Positions 1-8,178 of a stretch of DNA of 64,000 bases are shown piece by piece. Under the pieces are notes generated by a model, which was not told the origin of the DNA, ran no database searches, and worked only from the letters and a program-made list of their open reading frames with translations. Within the stretch, counting starts at the first letter, position 1, and each line of letters starts with the position of its first letter. The DNA is from an uncultured bacterium (GTDB lineage Bacteria; Cyanobacteriota; Vampirovibrionia; Gastranaerophilales; Gastranaerophilaceae): the NCBI GenBank assembly GCA_902797985.1, contig CADBUZ010000005.1, positions 62,001 to 126,000 on the forward strand. The letters are read 5' to 3'. The translations under genes were made by a program, and so were the position numbers.

Positions 1-657
1 TTTTCAGATACATTAGCATTTCAAGAATCAGAAGATAAAATTGAATACGAAAATGTTTCAGAAAGTGTCTCAGGTATCAAAACCTCAACAGATATTCAAT
101 ATTATTTCAATGAAGAAACAATGGTATATCCATTTTTCAATAAGAACTTCATCGGAACATTGCCTGAATTATTGACAGGTTTTGGTCCGTTATTCACTTT
201 CTTAAAGATTGCGACAGCATTTGGTCTTTTGGACTTTTCATCACCTGACGCACTTACACATTCTGTATCAGAATTCGTTGCTGATATGCAAATCGCTGCT
301 ATTTGCTCTGTACTTGCGGTAGGTTCTTGTTTAACATTCACTATTACCGACAAACTTGTCACAGCACTTGTGGTAATGAGTTCTTGTCACAAAGTACAAG
401 CTAAACTTGCATCACTGTTTAGTGTTGTTACAACTGAATCATTTATGATTGACTTGTTGAAAACATCAAAAATCCAAAATCACGAAAATGGTTCAATTTT
501 AAAATCAATACCGAAATCATTCGCAACAACAATTCAAAAAGATTTAGCAAATGTTATTATGCCATATCTTGATAGTTTAATTTTTGGTGTAAACACATTG
601 AATGATACAATGGCTAAAAAATCAGATAGCGGTGATGAATTAGGCGGATTGTTCTAG
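1..657 (+). CDS. ZorA/MotA/TolQ-like proton-channel subunit, 5' end cut by the window
   Basis: The reading frame is open from base 1, so this is the C-terminal 218 residues of a longer protein; the first internal ATG, at 121, should not be taken as the start. Two hydrophobic segments are visible, one containing GFGPLFTFLK (compare the Gly-rich GTFxG helix of MotA/TolQ/ZorA proteins) and one around ADMQIAAICSVLAVG. A polar tail of about 100 residues follows. In this family five or more copies surround two MotB-like subunits and pass protons to drive rotation or force. The assignment rests mainly on the next gene, a MotB/ZorB-like protein starting 9 bp after this stop. Zorya ZorA or a housekeeping MotA-like stator are both possible; the missing N-terminus prevents a decision. 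Confidence 0.6.
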   Translation, partial: FSDTLAFQESEDKIEYENVSESVSGIKTSTDIQYYFNEETMVYPFFNKNFIGTLPELLTGFGPLFTFLKIATAFGLLDFSSPDALTHSVSEFVADMQIAAICSVLAVGSCLTFTITDKLVTALVVMSSCHKVQAKLASLFSVVTTESFMIDLLKTSKIQNHENGSILKSIPKSFATTIQKDLANVIMPYLDSLIFGVNTLNDTMAKKSDSGDELGGLF

Positions 658-666
658 GAGTACAGT

Positions 667-1425
667 ATGGGAGCAAAGGTAAGACCTAAAAAACATGCGG
701 AAGGCGGAAACATATTCTGGGTAACAATGTCTGACTTGTTCATCGGGATGTTTATGATTTTTGCAACCTTGTTTTTCGCATTCTGTGCTAACACAGGACA
801 AGGTAAAGCAGATGCCGTTAAAGCTACTGAAAAAGCCGTTCAAGAAGTTGTTCAAAAGATGGAGCAACAAAGTATTGCGGTAGATGTAAGGCCTGAGAAC
901 GAAGAAATAAAAGAAGAATCCGCTAAAAAAGTAGATATTGTAATTGATCCGTTTAGCGGTATGGCAAAAATTTCTGACTTGGAATTGTTTGAACTAAATA
1001 GCGCAGTATTAACACCTGCCGGACGAGTATTTTTAAAGAAATTTTTACCGGTATACTTTGATGCCGTTCTCAACGGAGAATTAAAAAAACACGTTATGTA
1101 CATTGTTATACAAGGACATACAGACTCACATTTATTTAGAGGTTCATTCTCACCTCAACAACAATATATGAAAAACATGAACCTTTCTATGAACCGTGCA
1201 TATAATGTTGCTGAATACGCATTTGAACTTACAAAAGGGAAACCATATTATAAAGATTTGACACATATTGTTAGGGTTGAAGGAGCCAGTTTTAGTAAAC
1301 CAATTAAAATAAATGGCAAAGAAAATTATAAATTAAGTCGTCGTGTTGAATTGAGATTAGTATTAAAAGAACAAAAAATAGATTTAGTATGGGTGCAGCC
1401 ACATCTAAAACATCAGGTGAAATAG
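667..1425 (+). CDS. ZorB/MotB-like protein: one N-terminal membrane helix plus OmpA-like peptidoglycan-binding domain
   Basis: 252 residues. One membrane helix at about 17-41 carries WVTMSDLFIG; Asp23 at the start of the helix is where MotB/ZorB proteins have their proton-carrying Asp. A charged linker (about 45-90) is followed by an OmpA/MotB domain (about 90-235) with GHTDS at 150-154 and the RRVELRL signature at 225-231, so peptidoglycan binding is likely. The start is supported by AGGAG overlapping the upstream stop region, 6 nt before ATG, indicating translational coupling to the MotA/ZorA-like gene. No flagellar genes are nearby. The short linker and missing MotB plug resemble ZorB, but no zorC, zorD or zorE follows, so a defence role is unproven. 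Confidence 0.7.
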   Translation: MGAKVRPKKHAEGGNIFWVTMSDLFIGMFMIFATLFFAFCANTGQGKADAVKATEKAVQEVVQKMEQQSIAVDVRPENEEIKEESAKKVDIVIDPFSGMAKISDLELFELNSAVLTPAGRVFLKKFLPVYFDAVLNGELKKHVMYIVIQGHTDSHLFRGSFSPQQQYMKNMNLSMNRAYNVAEYAFELTKGKPYYKDLTHIVRVEGASFSKPIKINGKENYKLSRRVELRLVLKEQKIDLVWVQPHLKHQVK

Positions 1426-1428
1426 AAA

Positions 1429-2796
1429 ATGAAAAGCTTTGATGAAAATTTAGTTCTTGAAACAATTAATATGATAAGACTTTACAATCTTGATATTCGT
1501 ACCGTAACCTTATCAATAAGCTTACGGGATTGTATTGATAGAGATGTCAATGTTTTATGCAAAAGAATTAGAGAAAAACTTTTAAAATATTCACAAAATT
1601 TAGTCAAGTTTGCACAAGAAGTAGGTGATGATTATGCTATCCCTATTGTGAATAAACGTATAGCAGTAACACCTATTTCTATAATTGGTGAATCGTGTGA
1701 CGAATATGATTATGTGAAAATTGCAAAAACATTAGACGAAGTTGCCAATGAAGTCGGAGTAGACTTTATTGGCGGATATTCCGCTTTAGTTGAAAAAGGC
1801 TGTACAAAAGGCGACTTAGCATTAATAAAATCTATTCCGGAAGCATTATCAACAACTAACAGATTATGTTCTTCCGTAAATGTAGGAAGTTCAAAAGCCG
1901 GAATAAATATGGATGCCATTTTAGAGGTTGCAAACACTATTAAAAAATCGGCAGAATTAACCAAAGATACTGATGGACTTGGCGCTGCTAAGTTCGTATG
2001 CTTTTGTAACTCAGTAAGCGATAATCCGTTTATGGCAGGAGCATACTGCGGATACGGAGAGCCTGAATGCGCCCTAAACGTTGGAGTTTCCGGACCCGGT
2101 GTTGTTAAAGCCGCAATATCAAACCTTGATAAAAAAGCTGATTTAGGAACATTAGCAAAAACAATTAAAAATACCGCATATAAAATCACATCAACAGGCG
2201 AATTAGTAGGGAGAAAACTCGCAAATAAACTTGATATTCCATTTGGTGTAATAGATTTATCACTTGCACCGACACCTGCTATTGGTGATAGTGTAGCAGA
2301 AATTTTTCAAGCAATGGGATTAGAACACGCAGGTGCTCACGGAACAACAGCTGCATTAGCAATGCTCAACGATGCCGTTAAAAAAGGCGGTATCATGGCA
2401 AGTTCACATGTTGGCGGATTATCAGGTGCATTTATACCTGTATCTGAGGATGCAGGGATGATAGAAGCTGCTACAAAAGGTCATCTGACATTTGATAAAC
2501 TGGAAGCTATGACCTCTGTTTGTTCTGTCGGTCTTGATATGATTGCAATCCCGGGAGATACTCCTAACACTACAATTGCAGGCATTATTGCTGATGAGAT
2601 GGCGATAGGTATGATTAATAAAAAAACTACTGCCGTTAGAATTATTCCTGCTATAGGAAAAACTGTTGGTGACGAGGTTGTATATGGAGGATTACTTGGT
2701 GAAGCTCCTATTATGGCTGTTAATTCTTTATCTTCAGCTGACTTCGTCAACAGAGCCGGTAGAATCCCTGCCCCTATTCATAGTTTAAATAATTAA
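1429..2796 (+). CDS. UPF0210 (DUF711/PFL-like) family protein
   Basis: 455 residues, the usual full length of this family, with conserved stretches such as [17 protein letters not shown] and [10 protein letters not shown] near the C-terminus. The family looks like a distant relative of the glycyl-radical or nucleotidyl enzyme folds, but its biochemical function is not established. It is often encoded next to a small ACT-domain protein (UPF0237); no such gene is adjacent here. It begins 3 nt after the ZorB-like stop, with AGGTG about 9 nt before ATG inside the previous gene, so it is probably cotranscribed with the motor pair. Whether that link is functional or accidental cannot be told from the sequence. 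Confidence 0.85.
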   Translation: MKSFDENLVLETINMIRLYNLDIRTVTLSISLRDCIDRDVNVLCKRIREKLLKYSQNLVKFAQEVGDDYAIPIVNKRIAVTPISIIGESCDEYDYVKIAKTLDEVANEVGVDFIGGYSALVEKGCTKGDLALIKSIPEALSTTNRLCSSVNVGSSKAGINMDAILEVANTIKKSAELTKDTDGLGAAKFVCFCNSVSDNPFMAGAYCGYGEPECALNVGVSGPGVVKAAISNLDKKADLGTLAKTIKNTAYKITSTGELVGRKLANKLDIPFGVIDLSLAPTPAIGDSVAEIFQAMGLEHAGAHGTTAALAMLNDAVKKGGIMASSHVGGLSGAFIPVSEDAGMIEAATKGHLTFDKLEAMTSVCSVGLDMIAIPGDTPNTTIAGIIADEMAIGMINKKTTAVRIIPAIGKTVGDEVVYGGLLGEAPIMAVNSLSSADFVNRAGRIPAPIHSLNN

Positions 2797-2822
2797 TTGT
2801 TACGAATGTAACAAAATTTTTT
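2797..2822 (+). terminator. Hairpin TTGTTAC/GTAACAA plus T-run after UPF0210 (could also be an operator)
   Basis: A perfect 7-bp inverted repeat, TTGTTAC-N4-GTAACAA (2797-2814), is followed by AATTTTTT. It directly follows the UPF0210 stop and fits a rho-independent terminator for the motor/UPF0210 operon. The same 18 bp is also close to the Rex operator consensus (TTGTTAA-N4-TTAACAA), and rex is in this window, so a dual reading is open. Confidence 0.5.
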
Positions 2823-2876
2823 CTACCTGAAATTACTGTAAACACATGGTTTTTATATTATTAGAGAGATATAACT

Positions 2877-4364
2877 ATGAGTGAAGTGATACCTAGTAAA
2901 TTAAATGAATTAATAGCTCAAAATACAACTCGACAAGAGTTTATTGAACGCTATAAGCAATTAGCATCTAATACAGATAAGTCATCTGATGCATCTATTT
3001 TTGATGAAAATGCTGATGATGCTAAAATTTCAAGAATTTTTGACTTAATAGTTAATGCATCAAATGATACAGAATTTGATAGTCAAACCCCTGATAATAT
3101 AAAAATTAGCGAAGCTGATGTTAAGAAAATAGCCGGTTATGATGGTGATGATAGTTCTATATCAAATGAAGATTTAATCAAATATTACGAAGAAAAATTA
3201 ACTACAAGCAATATTAGCAATTCTATTGACTCATCTCAACAGAATTCTTATATTACAACGGCAATGGCTTTAGATTTATATTCAGACTTAAAACAACTAA
3301 AAGAAACTGAGGCCGAATCAAAAAAAATAAAACTTAGAGATGAAATAAATGAATTAATCCAAAATGATGAAAAAATTTCTCAAGAATTAAAAGACAATGC
3401 AAAAAAATTAAAAGATGACATTGATAAAATAAACAAAGAACTTCAAGCGAAAAAACAAGAAAAAGAAGAACTTGAAAGAAATAAAAATATTGCCTTAACA
3501 AACCTTGCAAAAAAAGAAGCACAATTAAAGGATACACAAGACGAAAATCAAAAAGAAACATTACAAGGCGAAATAGATAAATTAAATTCAGATATTGACG
3601 GTTATACAAGCAAAATAGATACATTATCTAAAGAACTGTCAAACTTAACAAAATCTTTAGCAAAAGCTCAAACAAAATTTGATAAATTAGTAGCAAAAAT
3701 AGCTAAAGGAAGCCCTGAGACAGCAGAAAAAATATCAAAAAAACAAGATGAAATAAAAGAAATAGATAGAAAATTAGAAGAAGATATAGCAGATATAGAT
3801 GAACAGTCTGTAACAATGGAGCAGAGAATACAAGCTGAAGCAAGACAAACAGGTCAAGAAACAGCATATTACAACAATGTAGCAGGCGGATATATAAACG
3901 ACGGTCACGTTGGTAAAAATGCAGCCCAAGCTTTGAGTAATGCTATAGGAGAAATAGGCGTTCGAGAAGCGACAGGACATAACGACGGTGCTGCAGTTGC
4001 CAAATATAGAGGCGGTGTTGACAACGGTGCTGCTTGGTGCGCAAGCTTTGTTTCTTGGTGTTATAAAGGAAATGATGTTTTTGGATATCAAGCAAGCGTT
4101 AGCGGAATTATGTCAAAAGCACAACAAAAAGGTTTATATTCAGCAAGAGATGTATACACACCTAAACCGGGTGATGTAATGATTCAAAAGAGTAACGGTG
4201 CATCTCACACAGGTATTGTAGAAAGTGTTGATCCGGACGGAACAATCCATACTATTGAAGGTAACTCAAGCAATCAAGTAAGACGTGTTACTTATAGAAA
4301 AGGCTCTAAAGGGTACAACCAAATCTCAGGTTGGGTAAGAATGTCTGACAGTCAAAATAGTTAA
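2877..4364 (+). CDS. Coiled-coil protein with C-terminal CHAP amidase/peptidase domain
   Basis: 495 residues. The N-terminus has no signal peptide and is rich in Asp/Asn, with loosely EF-hand-like stretches (about residues 40-100). A long Lys/Glu coiled coil covers about 135-320. The C-terminal domain (about 345-490) is CHAP-like: Cys388 in AAWCASFVSWC, His444 in SHTGIVE and Asn463 in EGN form a plausible catalytic triad. CHAP domains cut peptidoglycan amide bonds, so a cell-wall hydrolase acting in division, remodelling or against other cells is likely. Export without a signal peptide could use the type I secretion system encoded at 35-40 kb; this is inference only. The coiled coil plus NlpC/CHAP layout resembles PcsB/CwlO-type hydrolases, but those carry signal peptides. 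It is monocistronic. Confidence 0.8.
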   Translation: MSEVIPSKLNELIAQNTTRQEFIERYKQLASNTDKSSDASIFDENADDAKISRIFDLIVNASNDTEFDSQTPDNIKISEADVKKIAGYDGDDSSISNEDLIKYYEEKLTTSNISNSIDSSQQNSYITTAMALDLYSDLKQLKETEAESKKIKLRDEINELIQNDEKISQELKDNAKKLKDDIDKINKELQAKKQEKEELERNKNIALTNLAKKEAQLKDTQDENQKETLQGEIDKLNSDIDGYTSKIDTLSKELSNLTKSLAKAQTKFDKLVAKIAKGSPETAEKISKKQDEIKEIDRKLEEDIADIDEQSVTMEQRIQAEARQTGQETAYYNNVAGGYINDGHVGKNAAQALSNAIGEIGVREATGHNDGAAVAKYRGGVDNGAAWCASFVSWCYKGNDVFGYQASVSGIMSKAQQKGLYSARDVYTPKPGDVMIQKSNGASHTGIVESVDPDGTIHTIEGNSSNQVRRVTYRKGSKGYNQISGWVRMSDSQNS

Positions 4365-4400
4365 TTCATCCTTGTTAAAGTTTAATATACACGTATAAAC

Positions 4401-5195
4401 TTACATTTCATTTCTAACGTCTAAATTATAGTCAACAATATTTTCTGTTATTATTTTTTCTTCCCAAGTCGTTGCTATATCACAGACAGAAACCCCGTCT
4501 TTTTCAACAATGTGAATAAATTGATTATAATTATCTGTTCTACTTGTTGTACAAGTTAGGACATCTCCTAAGAATGTTTCCTTATTAAATTTGATATGCA
4601 AATTTTTCAGTCTGTGAGTTTTTCTAAATTCATCTGGTGCAGTCATTTCTGCAAGATTTATATAACTTTTATTATTAACGTGATTATTAAAATCTATATC
4701 TGATAAATTAATTGTGTGCTCAATTTTAGTACAAATTTCGGTAGCATTAGGCATAACGAATTTTTTATGTTCGCCTAAAACTAACTCATTATTTGTTTCA
4801 AATTTTTCTGCAACAATATCAGATTTAACCGGTCTTTGAGATTCTTTACTAATCAAAAACCATAAAGAATTACCCTTTGCAAAAACTTTGTCTTTATAAC
4901 AAATATTAAAATCTATATATATTTTTAATTTAGAAATTTCTGAAAACCATAATTCAACAGTTATTTCCTCAGACCAAAAAGGTAACGGCGTAATGAAATC
5001 CATATTTATTTCAGCCACAACCCAATATAAATTTTTAGCAAATAAATCATATGCTGCCATTTTTTGTGTTGCAGTATATCTTGCAAAAGCATCTTGTAGA
5101 TACATTATTGCAGAAATTGGTCTAAGTCGATACTCAAATAGATCCATATTATCAAGTATTATATTATATGATTTTTTATATTTGTTCATAATCAT
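4401..5195 (-). CDS. Acyl-ACP thioesterase (FatA/FatB-type, double hotdog)
   Basis: 264 residues, the usual bacterial length for acyl-ACP thioesterases with two hotdog folds. The second hotdog contains DIDFNNHVNNKSYI (about 173-187), matching the family's D-x-N-x-HVNN-x-Y motif. The first contains the YLQDAFARYT helix. The enzyme releases free fatty acids from acyl carrier protein. A second, divergent paralogue lies at 52887-53624. Two in-frame ATGs lie 6 nt apart at the start (MIMNK); a TATAAA lies 8 nt before the first, so the leader would be very short. It converges with the CHAP gene; a weak inverted repeat AAGTTTA/TAAACTT (4378-4402) overlaps the stop. Confidence 0.85.
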   Translation of the reverse strand: MIMNKYKKSYNIILDNMDLFEYRLRPISAIMYLQDAFARYTATQKMAAYDLFAKNLYWVVAEINMDFITPLPFWSEEITVELWFSEISKLKIYIDFNICYKDKVFAKGNSLWFLISKESQRPVKSDIVAEKFETNNELVLGEHKKFVMPNATEICTKIEHTINLSDIDFNNHVNNKSYINLAEMTAPDEFRKTHRLKNLHIKFNKETFLGDVLTCTTSRTDNYNQFIHIVEKDGVSVCDIATTWEEKIITENIVDYNLDVRNEM

Positions 5196-5402
5196 TTTCC
5201 ATATTTATACATAAAATCAACAACTTAATATTAACATAAACGGGCAACTAAATATATTACTACACTATTATCTTGATTAAAATAAAACCTGTTATTATTT
5301 ATAATCACAAATATTTGAATAACGTTATAATTTATATATATTAAATTTATGCTATTATTAAAATAATGCTTACAAACATTTTATAAAACAAAAGAGGGAA
5401 AT

Positions 5403-5966
5403 ATGATATTATTTATAAATGCTTGCGTTAGAAAAGAATCAAGAACAAGACTATTGACAGAATATTTACTAAAAAAATTTAATGACGAAATTAAAGAAAT
5501 AAATTTAGAAAAAGAAAATATTCTTCCTTTAGATAGCAAAACTCTTGATTTAAGAACAAAACTTGCTGAAGCCGGAACTTTTGATAACCCGATTTTTAAT
5601 TATGCAAAAGATTTTGCAACTGCAGACACTATTGTAATCGCAGCACCATTCTGGGATTTATCATTTCCTTCTTCTTTAAAGTGTTATATAGAAGCCATAA
5701 ATATAATAGGTTTAACCTTTGCATATTCATCAGAGGGTATTCCTTATGGGTTATGTAAAGCGAAAAAACTATATTATGTAACAACCTCCGGCGGTAAAAT
5801 CTTTAATGATGAATATAGTTTTGGTTACATAAAATCATTATGTAATAATTTTTACGGCATAAAAGATGTTTCTTACATAAAAGCAGAAAATCTTGACGTT
5901 ATAGGCTCTAATATAGAAAGCATTTTAAGAACAGCAGAAGAAGAAATTGCTAAGCAAATTCAATAG
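5403..5966 (+). CDS. Flavodoxin-fold NAD(P)H oxidoreductase (AzoR/AcpD or NQO-like)
   Basis: 187 residues. The N-terminal beta strand and phosphate loop read ILFINACVRKESRTRLL, followed by the conserved APFWDLSFPSSLKCYIE segment (about 79-96) and VTTSGG (about 125-130), typical of the flavodoxin_2 family that includes FMN-dependent NADH azoreductase. It probably binds FMN and reduces quinones or azo-type compounds; the natural substrate is unknown. GAGGG lies 7 nt before ATG. The gene stands alone, downstream of the divergently transcribed thioesterase. Confidence 0.75.
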   Translation: MILFINACVRKESRTRLLTEYLLKKFNDEIKEINLEKENILPLDSKTLDLRTKLAEAGTFDNPIFNYAKDFATADTIVIAAPFWDLSFPSSLKCYIEAINIIGLTFAYSSEGIPYGLCKAKKLYYVTTSGGKIFNDEYSFGYIKSLCNNFYGIKDVSYIKAENLDVIGSNIESILRTAEEEIAKQIQ

Positions 5967-6010
5967 TAGTCCATTCCCCGTCTGACAGACAAACTACCTG
6001 CTATAAATAG

Positions 6011-6037
6011 TTGGTAGGATAGACTTTAGTCTACCAA
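6011..6037 (+). terminator. Possible terminator after the flavodoxin-like gene
   Basis: A 7-bp stem TTGGTAG/CTACCAA with a 13-nt loop is followed by a moderately T-rich stretch. The T-run is interrupted, so termination efficiency is uncertain. The rest of the 5967-6273 gap holds AT-rich sequence and the promoter of the next gene; I see no other gene in it. Confidence 0.4.
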
Positions 6038-6237
6038 TACTTTATTATAGTTTTATGTCAAATTTTAAATGATATTATCAAGATAAAAATATTGTGTTTA
6101 TTACGATTGTTACTTATAATCGCCAACAAATTTTGGTTAAAAATATCGAATTATCAATCATTTAAAAACGTTAAATTCCGTGAAACATCTGAATATTTAT
6201 CATTTTAAAATATTATGTAACAAATTTGTAATATTTA

Positions 6238-6267
6238 CTGACAAATATATTAAAAAATTTATATAAT
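6238..6267 (+). promoter_or_regulatory. Promoter placing the start of transcription at the ATG of the lipoprotein gene
   Basis: CTGACA (6238-6243), 18-nt spacer, TATAAT (6262-6267), then exactly 6 nt to ATG at 6274. There is no Shine-Dalgarno. This spacing predicts a leaderless or near-leaderless mRNA; the same pattern recurs at seven other genes in the window. Confidence 0.6.
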
Positions 6268-6273
6268 TTTTTT

Positions 6274-6732
6274 ATGAAAAGAGTTATATTATCAATTATC
6301 ATTATTTCAATTTTATCAGTTGGATGTGTTCAAAAGCCCCCTTTAACTTTTGATAAAAATACAATAAAAGTTAATGCTCAAAATGAACAAAAATATTCTA
6401 TTGATAAAATGGAAGAGATTTGTTTGTCAAATAAATCATCTACACAGGAAATAAATGAATGCACCTTTAAGGCAATGGATGCTTGGAACAAAGAAATAGA
6501 AAAATATTTGGCATTACTCAAAAACATTAACTCAAAAGATGATTTTGAAAATATACAAATATCCCAAAAGAATTGGGAAAAATTCAGAGATAGTGAAATT
6601 ATTGTATATAATTTAATTCAACAAAAAGAAGGTACGATGTTTCAAAATGTTTCAACAGGGTTTAAAAGAGAGTTGATTAAACAGAGAGCAATAGAACTAA
6701 AATCTTTGTATGAAACATTAATGAACAAATAA
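6274..6732 (+). CDS. Lipoprotein with LprI/DUF1311-type (lysozyme-inhibitor-like) domain
   Basis: 152 residues. The signal peptide ends in the lipobox LSVGC, so Cys18 is likely lipidated. The mature part has two Cys (CLSNKS and NECTFKA) and the DUF1311-like pattern of an early Cys pair, a central helix and QKNWEKFRDSE (about 94-104). Members such as Mycobacterium LprI inhibit lysozyme. The next gene, 22 to 43 bp downstream, encodes a GH108 muramidase-like enzyme, so an inhibitor/muramidase pairing is attractive but unproven. Family assignment is moderate because the domain is short and diverged. Confidence 0.65.
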   Translation: MKRVILSIIIISILSVGCVQKPPLTFDKNTIKVNAQNEQKYSIDKMEEICLSNKSSTQEINECTFKAMDAWNKEIEKYLALLKNINSKDDFENIQISQKNWEKFRDSEIIVYNLIQQKEGTMFQNVSTGFKRELIKQRAIELKSLYETLMNK

Positions 6733-6775
6733 CCTTTTGTGTAATGCAGTTTAAATGAAAAGGAGATTTACCCCA

Positions 6776-7642
6776 ATGAAAAGAGATGAAAATTTTCAAA
6801 AAATGCTTAAATTTGTCTTGGCACGCGAAGGTGGTTATGTAAATAATCCAAATGATAAAGGTGGCGAAACAAATAAAGGTATTACTCATTCAACGTATGA
6901 TGCATATCGAAAATCACAAGGCTTGCCTGTTCAAAGTGTAAAAAATATTACGGATAAAGAAGTTGCAGATATTTATTATAGCAATTATTATAAGGCTTCA
7001 GGTGCAGACAAAATTGATGATCCACAAATGGGGATGTATGTGTTTGATACTGCAATCAATATGGGTGTGTCAACCGCTAAAGATATTCTTAACAAAAGTG
7101 GAGGAGATGTTGATAAATATGAACAACTTCGCAGAGAAAAATATCAAAAATATGTTGATTACGACAAATCACAGGAAATATTCCTAAAAGGTTGGAATAA
7201 TAGAGTTGACCAGTTAAAAGATTATGCAAGTAAAACATTTCCTAATAAAAAATTTGACATAAGTGTGGAAATGAACGTAGATAGGAATGGTAATCCCGTA
7301 GATTATTATGATTTTGAAGATTTAAAGAATATGGACAAAGAAACTTTTAGACAAAACTTTCCACAAATTTTAAAACAAATAATAAACAAACTATTAAATC
7401 CTTCGGTAAGTACATCAAAAAAGTCATCCAATTCTCAAAGAGGTTGTGTTGGTTCGTATTCTGTGTCAGGCTACACTCGTGCAGACGGGACAGAAGTCAA
7501 AGGTTATACTCGTACGTGCGGGGCAAAACATGCAGGCATGAGTGAACAAGAACGACTTGCAGGACAGGCAAAATATAAAGGTAAAAAGTTTCAGGATATT
7601 CCGCAAGATGAACTTGAACAAGCAATATCTTTCTTTATATAA
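6776..7642 (+). CDS. GH108 muramidase/endolysin-like protein
   Basis: 288 residues from the chosen ATG at 6776. An in-frame ATG at 6755 is possible, but AAAAGGAG (6758-6765) then falls inside the gene, whereas it sits about 10 nt before 6776. The N-terminal domain contains EGGYVNNPNDKGGETNKGIT, the GH108 signature with the catalytic Glu in EGG. The middle has the helical peptidoglycan_binding_3-like segment. The C-terminus has a tandem SGYTRADGT / KGYTRTCGAKH motif that I do not assign. GH108 proteins are mostly phage or secretion-associated muramidases. No signal peptide is present, as in phage endolysins. The gene lies next to repeated tRNA-His 3' ends, suggesting a remnant of an integrated element. 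Confidence 0.85.
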   Translation: MKRDENFQKMLKFVLAREGGYVNNPNDKGGETNKGITHSTYDAYRKSQGLPVQSVKNITDKEVADIYYSNYYKASGADKIDDPQMGMYVFDTAINMGVSTAKDILNKSGGDVDKYEQLRREKYQKYVDYDKSQEIFLKGWNNRVDQLKDYASKTFPNKKFDISVEMNVDRNGNPVDYYDFEDLKNMDKETFRQNFPQILKQIINKLLNPSVSTSKKSSNSQRGCVGSYSVSGYTRADGTEVKGYTRTCGAKHAGMSEQERLAGQAKYKGKKFQDIPQDELEQAISFFI

Positions 7643-7674
7643 ATTTTTGATTTAAAGTTTTTATTCCAATAGAT

Positions 7675-7700
7675 AAGAGTCGCTTTATTTAGCGACTCTT
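7675..7700 (+). terminator. Terminator of the GH108 gene
   Basis: A perfect 10-bp stem AAGAGTCGCT/AGCGACTCTT with loop TTATTT, 32 bp after the GH108 stop. The following sequence is AT-rich but not a clean T-run. Confidence 0.6.
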
Positions 7701-7730
7701 ATTATAATTCATTATAATATATTATAATGG

Positions 7731-7746
7731 GGCGGGTAGTGAGATT
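7731..7746 (-). repeat. tRNA-His 3'-end copy 1 (degenerate)
   Basis: GGCGGGTAGTGAGATT differs at one base from the 3' end of the tRNA-His gene at 8179-8252 (read on the minus strand). It lies downstream of a hairpin, as do the other two copies. It is the leftmost of three same-orientation copies and may mark an old attachment site. Confidence 0.65.
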
Positions 7747-7896
7747 GTTTTCAACAACTGCGCCCTCGCGTTAAACGGCACCGTTTCAAAATTAAAATCA
7801 AAAGCGTGGTTTTGATTTATAATTTTTCAACTCTCCTTACAGGGCTTGTCCGAACTTAAACAAAGCTTCGCTTTGTGGTTCTCATCCCAACAAAAT
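7747..7896. other. Non-coding spacer between tRNA-end copies 1 and 2
   Basis: No plausible gene is seen. The stretch contains short imperfect palindromes such as CAAAGCTTCGCTTTG. Its base composition is less AT-rich than the surrounding intergenic DNA. Confidence 0.5.
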
Positions 7897-7930
7897 AAAA
7901 AGGGCAATGACTTATGTCATTGTCCTTTTT
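7897..7930. terminator. Bidirectional terminator-like hairpin beside tRNA-end copy 2
   Basis: AAAAAGG(G)CAATGAC, loop TTAT, GTCATTGTCCTTTTT gives a stem flanked by A-run and T-run, functional on either strand. It directly abuts the tRNA 3'-end copy at 7926-7949, exactly as the real tRNA terminator abuts the tRNA. Confidence 0.65.
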
Positions 7931-7949
7931 ATGGGCGGGTAGTGGGATT
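7926..7949 (-). repeat. tRNA-His 3'-end copy 2 (exact)
   Basis: 24 bases here are identical to 8171-8194, covering the last 16 nt of tRNA-His, its 3' flank and part of the terminator T-run. Identity stops inside the T-arm. This is the size and place expected for an attL/attR-type core at a tRNA 3' end. Confidence 0.75.
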
Positions 7950-8141
7950 GTATCGGATTATTCGGGTACGCATAGCCTTTCACTTCGCTATTAAATCCTG
8001 ACGGATTTAGTCGCTTCGTCAGGCTATTTGCTCTTACGGGCTTGCTCGCTATTGCTCGACATCGCCCTACCGAAAATCCTCTCGAACCCATATAAGACTT
8101 CGTCTTATTGGGTTCTTTGAATTTCCAAACTTTTCACAAAT
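7950..8141. other. Non-coding spacer between tRNA-end copy 2 and tRNA-His
   Basis: About 190 bp without a credible gene. It includes palindromes (CCTGACG...CGTCAGG; AGACTTCGTCTT) and GGGTTCGAGAGG on the minus strand, which looks like a T-arm but lacks the rest of a tRNA. It may be residue of an excised or decayed element. Confidence 0.5.
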
Positions 8142-8175
8142 AAAAATACCGATAACAAAAGTTATCGGTATTTTT
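8142..8175 (-). terminator. Terminator of tRNA-His
   Basis: Perfect 15-bp inverted repeat AAAAATACCGATAAC/GTTATCGGTATTTTT with a 4-nt loop, immediately 3' of the tRNA on the minus strand. The A/T tails make it bidirectional. Confidence 0.8.
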
Positions 8176-8178
8176 ATG

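Noticed and set aside
102-362. Small minus-strand ORF antisense to the ZorA-like gene
   Set aside because: It overlaps a continuous, membrane-protein-like plus frame that is open from base 1.
3000-3180. EF-hand calcium sites in the CHAP protein
   Set aside because: Asp/Asn-rich loops are present but out of register with the 12-residue EF-hand consensus.
3334-3624. Long minus-strand frame inside the CHAP protein coiled coil
   Set aside because: It lies opposite a Lys/Glu-rich coiled coil whose codons create frames on the other strand; no start context and no recognisable content.
7950-8141. T-arm-like GGGTTCGAGAGG on the minus strand as a second tRNA
   Set aside because: No acceptor, D-arm or anticodon arm can be folded around it.
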